In this document: positions 5,459 to 7,016 of the stretch, in pieces
How the letters are laid out: the number at the start of each line of letters is the position of its first letter
How positions within the stretch are numbered: position 1 is the stretch's first letter
Assembly: GCA_945788595.1 (NCBI GenBank)
Contig: CALZMS010000044.1
Location: 1-7,016, forward strand
Direction of reading: 5' to 3'
From: an uncultured Lachnospiraceae bacterium
Lineage (GTDB): Bacteria; Bacillota; Clostridia; Lachnospirales; Lachnospiraceae
DNA: 7,016 nucleotides
Notes under the pieces: generated by a model
Database searches by the model: none
Told to the model about the DNA's origin: nothing
Seen by the model: only the letters and a program-made list of their open reading frames with translations
Made by a program: the position numbers and the translations under genes

Positions 5459-6379
5459 CTAGTCCATAAAGCAAAGCCTCGTCAATTCACTTTTTAGCTG
5501 TATTTTATGCACTTTTTCGTCATTGTTGTATTCTTTATCAAAATATACTCTCTCCCGATCCGGATGCTCTCCTGACCATCCAAGCGGCGGCATCGTATCA
5601 ATCTGATACATATCCGTCCCGGAAATTTCAAAATCAAATATATTCAGGTTATCCAGCATCTTTTCTTTTTTTGATGCTTTTGGAATCGTCGCAAATCCTC
5701 TCTGATACTCATATCGAAGACAAAGTTTCGGAACGCTGACCTGATATTTCTCTGCAAGTTCTTTCAGCAAAACATCGTCAAAGAGCTGCCCTCGGCCGAT
5801 TGGTCTGTATGCCTGCACGAAAATTCCTTTTTCGTGACAATAACGCACTGCTGCTTCCTGCATATTTCCCGGATGAATCTCAAGCTGGTTCAGCATCGGC
5901 GTGATCTCACAGTTTTCCAAAAGATTTTCAATATGGTGCGGCAGGAAATTACTCAGACCAATGGCACGGATCTTACCAGCCCTATACAGTTCTTCCATGG
6001 CTCTCCATGTCTCCACATCGATTTCTTTCCATTCTCTGTCATCCGGTGAGCGGCGCGGCCAGTGAATCAGATAAAGATCGATATAATCCGTATCCAGTCT
6101 TTCCAGAGACTGTTGAAATGCCTTTTTGACATTCTCATATCCCATCTCTGTTTTCCATGCTTTTGTGGCAATGACGACCTCTTTCCGATCAATGCCGCTG
6201 TCTTTGATAGCCTTTGCGATATACCCTTCTGTCTGATAAAAAGAAGCAGAATCAAAATATCTATATCCCACTTTCAAAGCGGTGCGGATCACATCTGCTG
6301 TATCTCCTTCTGCCGCTTTATAAGTTCCAAATCCAATTGCAGGAATTTTCACTCCGTTACTCAACTCAAAATATTTCAT
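5459..6379 (-). CDS. Aldo/keto reductase, 2,5-diketo-D-gluconate reductase-like
   Basis: This 306-residue cytoplasmic NAD(P)H-dependent oxidoreductase has a TIM-barrel fold. The full catalytic tetrad is present: D43, Y48, K73 and H106 (in LIHWP). Other marks are GFGTY (16-20), the AKR signature GLSNF (141-145), NQLEIHP (164-170), and the cofactor loop IPKASKKEK (232-240), in which K234 and the following basic residues usually favour NADPH. The core ends near PPLGWSGEHPDRE (264-276); about 28 further residues form a lysine- and acid-rich tail longer than in most relatives of about 275-285 residues. The start at 6379 has AAGGAG at 6387-6392, seven bases upstream, so six residues of the longer frame are dropped. 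It lies 28 nt below the Eda stop and 32 nt above DUF4867, within one operon. It likely reduces a keto-sugar acid or an aldehyde formed by the aldolase; the exact substrate is unknown. Confidence 0.9.
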   Translation of the reverse strand: MKYFELSNGVKIPAIGFGTYKAAEGDTADVIRTALKVGYRYFDSASFYQTEGYIAKAIKDSGIDRKEVVIATKAWKTEMGYENVKKAFQQSLERLDTDYIDLYLIHWPRRSPDDREWKEIDVETWRAMEELYRAGKIRAIGLSNFLPHHIENLLENCEITPMLNQLEIHPGNMQEAAVRYCHEKGIFVQAYRPIGRGQLFDDVLLKELAEKYQVSVPKLCLRYEYQRGFATIPKASKKEKMLDNLNIFDFEISGTDMYQIDTMPPLGWSGEHPDRERVYFDKEYNNDEKVHKIQLKSELTRLCFMD

Positions 6380-6386
6380 ATCTCTG

Positions 6387-6392
6387 CTCCTT
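6387..6392 (-). promoter_or_regulatory. Ribosome binding site fixing the aldo/keto reductase start
   Basis: On the - strand this reads AAGGAG, seven bases before the ATG at 6379. It sits inside the longer frame that begins at 6397, which therefore is not the real start. Confidence 0.85.
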
Positions 6393-6407
6393 ATCATTTT
6401 ATCTGTC

Positions 6408-7016
6408 TTATAACAATACCACAGTATCCCGAGTCAGTCTCTCTATTTCTTCGAATTTCCCTTCACGTATCAGAGAATCTTTGACCATCCAGGTACCGCC
6501 ACAGGCAATAATCTTTTCAAATGCCAGATAATCCTGCACATTTTCCGGGCTGACTCCACCGGTCGGCATAAAACGCATCATCGTATAAGGTGCAGCAAGA
6601 GCTTTGATTGCTTTTAATCCGCCATTGACTTCGGCAGGGAAGAACTTGACAACTGTAAGGCCAAGATCCAGCGCCTGTTCAATCTCACTTGCCGTTGCTA
6701 CTCCCGGAAGAATCGGAACCTGCTTTTCTTTGCAATAATTTACCGTTTTCGGATTCAATCCCGGGCTTACGATAAACTCTGCTCCCGCTTCCAGTGCCTC
6801 ATCTACTTGTTCCGTTGTCAGTACAGTTCCTGCCCCAATCAGCATTTCCGGATAGTTTTCTTTCATCTGGCGGATTGCTTCTGCAGCGGCCTCTGTCCGA
6901 AATGTCACTTCTGCACAGGGAAGTCCACCGTTTACCAGCGCATTTGCAAGAGGAAGTGCATCCTTTGCATCATCGATCTTCACCACCGGAATCACTTTCA
7001 GCTCCTGTAGCTTTTC
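6408..7016 (-). CDS. eda: 2-dehydro-3-deoxy-phosphogluconate aldolase / 4-hydroxy-2-oxoglutarate aldolase (KDPG/KHG aldolase), N-terminus cut off
   Basis: The frame is open to the right edge, giving 202 visible residues; relatives have about 205-213, so only the first few residues are missing. The GTG at 6995 is an internal valine codon of KVIPVVKIDDA, not the start. The enzyme is a cytoplasmic class I aldolase that splits KDPG into pyruvate and glyceraldehyde-3-P in the Entner-Doudoroff route for gluconate and hexuronates. Counted from the window edge, catalytic parts are E36 in CAEVTFRT (34-41), GAGTVLT (61-67), SPGLNP (84-89), the Schiff-base lysine K124 in VVKFFPAE (122-129), and PTGGV (151-155) with ACGGTWM (171-177) binding phosphate. 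It is probably the upstream gene of the operon, with any promoter outside the window. Clostridial genomes often hold several Eda paralogues of varied substrate, so another 2-keto-3-deoxy acid is possible. Confidence 0.93.
   Translation of the reverse strand, partial: EKLQELKVIPVVKIDDAKDALPLANALVNGGLPCAEVTFRTEAAAEAIRQMKENYPEMLIGAGTVLTTEQVDEALEAGAEFIVSPGLNPKTVNYCKEKQVPILPGVATASEIEQALDLGLTVVKFFPAEVNGGLKAIKALAAPYTMMRFMPTGGVSPENVQDYLAFEKIIACGGTWMVKDSLIREGKFEEIERLTRDTVVLL

Noticed and set aside
4857..5462. 201-codon + strand frame opposite DUF4867
   Set aside because: It is the antisense shadow of a well-supported gene, with no ribosome site or recognisable protein features.
6993..6995. GTG start for the KDPG aldolase
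   Set aside because: The frame continues upstream to the window edge with family-like residues (EKLQELK before VIPVVK), so this is an internal valine and the true start is off the window.

Overview
The window looks like chromosomal DNA from a low-to-mid GC Firmicute, most likely a gut Lachnospiraceae-type Clostridia. The reasons are strong AAGGAGG-type ribosome binding sites, clostridial-style protein sequences (DUF4867, tandem Nudix, Eda and aldo-keto reductase) and compact single-strand operons separated by AT-rich gaps. The taxonomic call is inference from protein flavour only. No phage, transposase, tRNA, rRNA or CRISPR array was seen.

Region 1 (1-1745, + strand) is a pentose/keto-sugar unit. 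It starts with the C-terminal half of an FGGY kinase of the LyxK (L-xylulose / 3-keto-L-gulonate kinase) type. A 103-nt gap holding a perfect dyad and a TATAAT box follows, then a complete UlaE/SgbU-type L-xylulose-5-phosphate (L-ribulose-5-phosphate) 3-epimerase, closed by a clear intrinsic terminator. Together the two enzymes would take L-xylulose to L-xylulose-5-P and on to L-ribulose-5-P, feeding the pentose phosphate pathway.

Region 2 (1744-3520, - strand) holds two housekeeping-type hydrolases. One is a YfcE-family metallophosphodiesterase. The other is an unusual single protein carrying two Nudix domains (an 8-oxo-dGTPase-like half and an Idi/YfcD-like half). The 214-nt AT-rich gap between them has one weak 41-codon ORF.

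Region 3 (3701-7016, - strand) reads right to left: KDPG/KHG aldolase (Eda, its first few residues lie off the window), a 2,5-diketogluconate-reductase-like aldo-keto reductase, a DUF4867 protein (cupin-like, perhaps a sugar isomerase), then a 313-nt non-coding stretch, then a TauE/SafE-family (TSUP) anion exporter with its own promoter. The first three genes are spaced by only 28-32 nt and are probably one operon for an acidic or modified sugar. The mix of DUF4867 and a TSUP exporter recalls sulfosugar catabolism, but a sugar-acid Entner-Doudoroff branch is equally possible.

The most unusual DNA is in that 313-nt stretch: a tandem array of five 32-bp units. Most units can fold into a 7-bp stem with a 17-nt loop. 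The stem position that varies changes A-T, G.U, G-C so that pairing is kept if the + strand is transcribed. Next to it the TSUP promoter overlaps a perfect 6-6-6 dyad.
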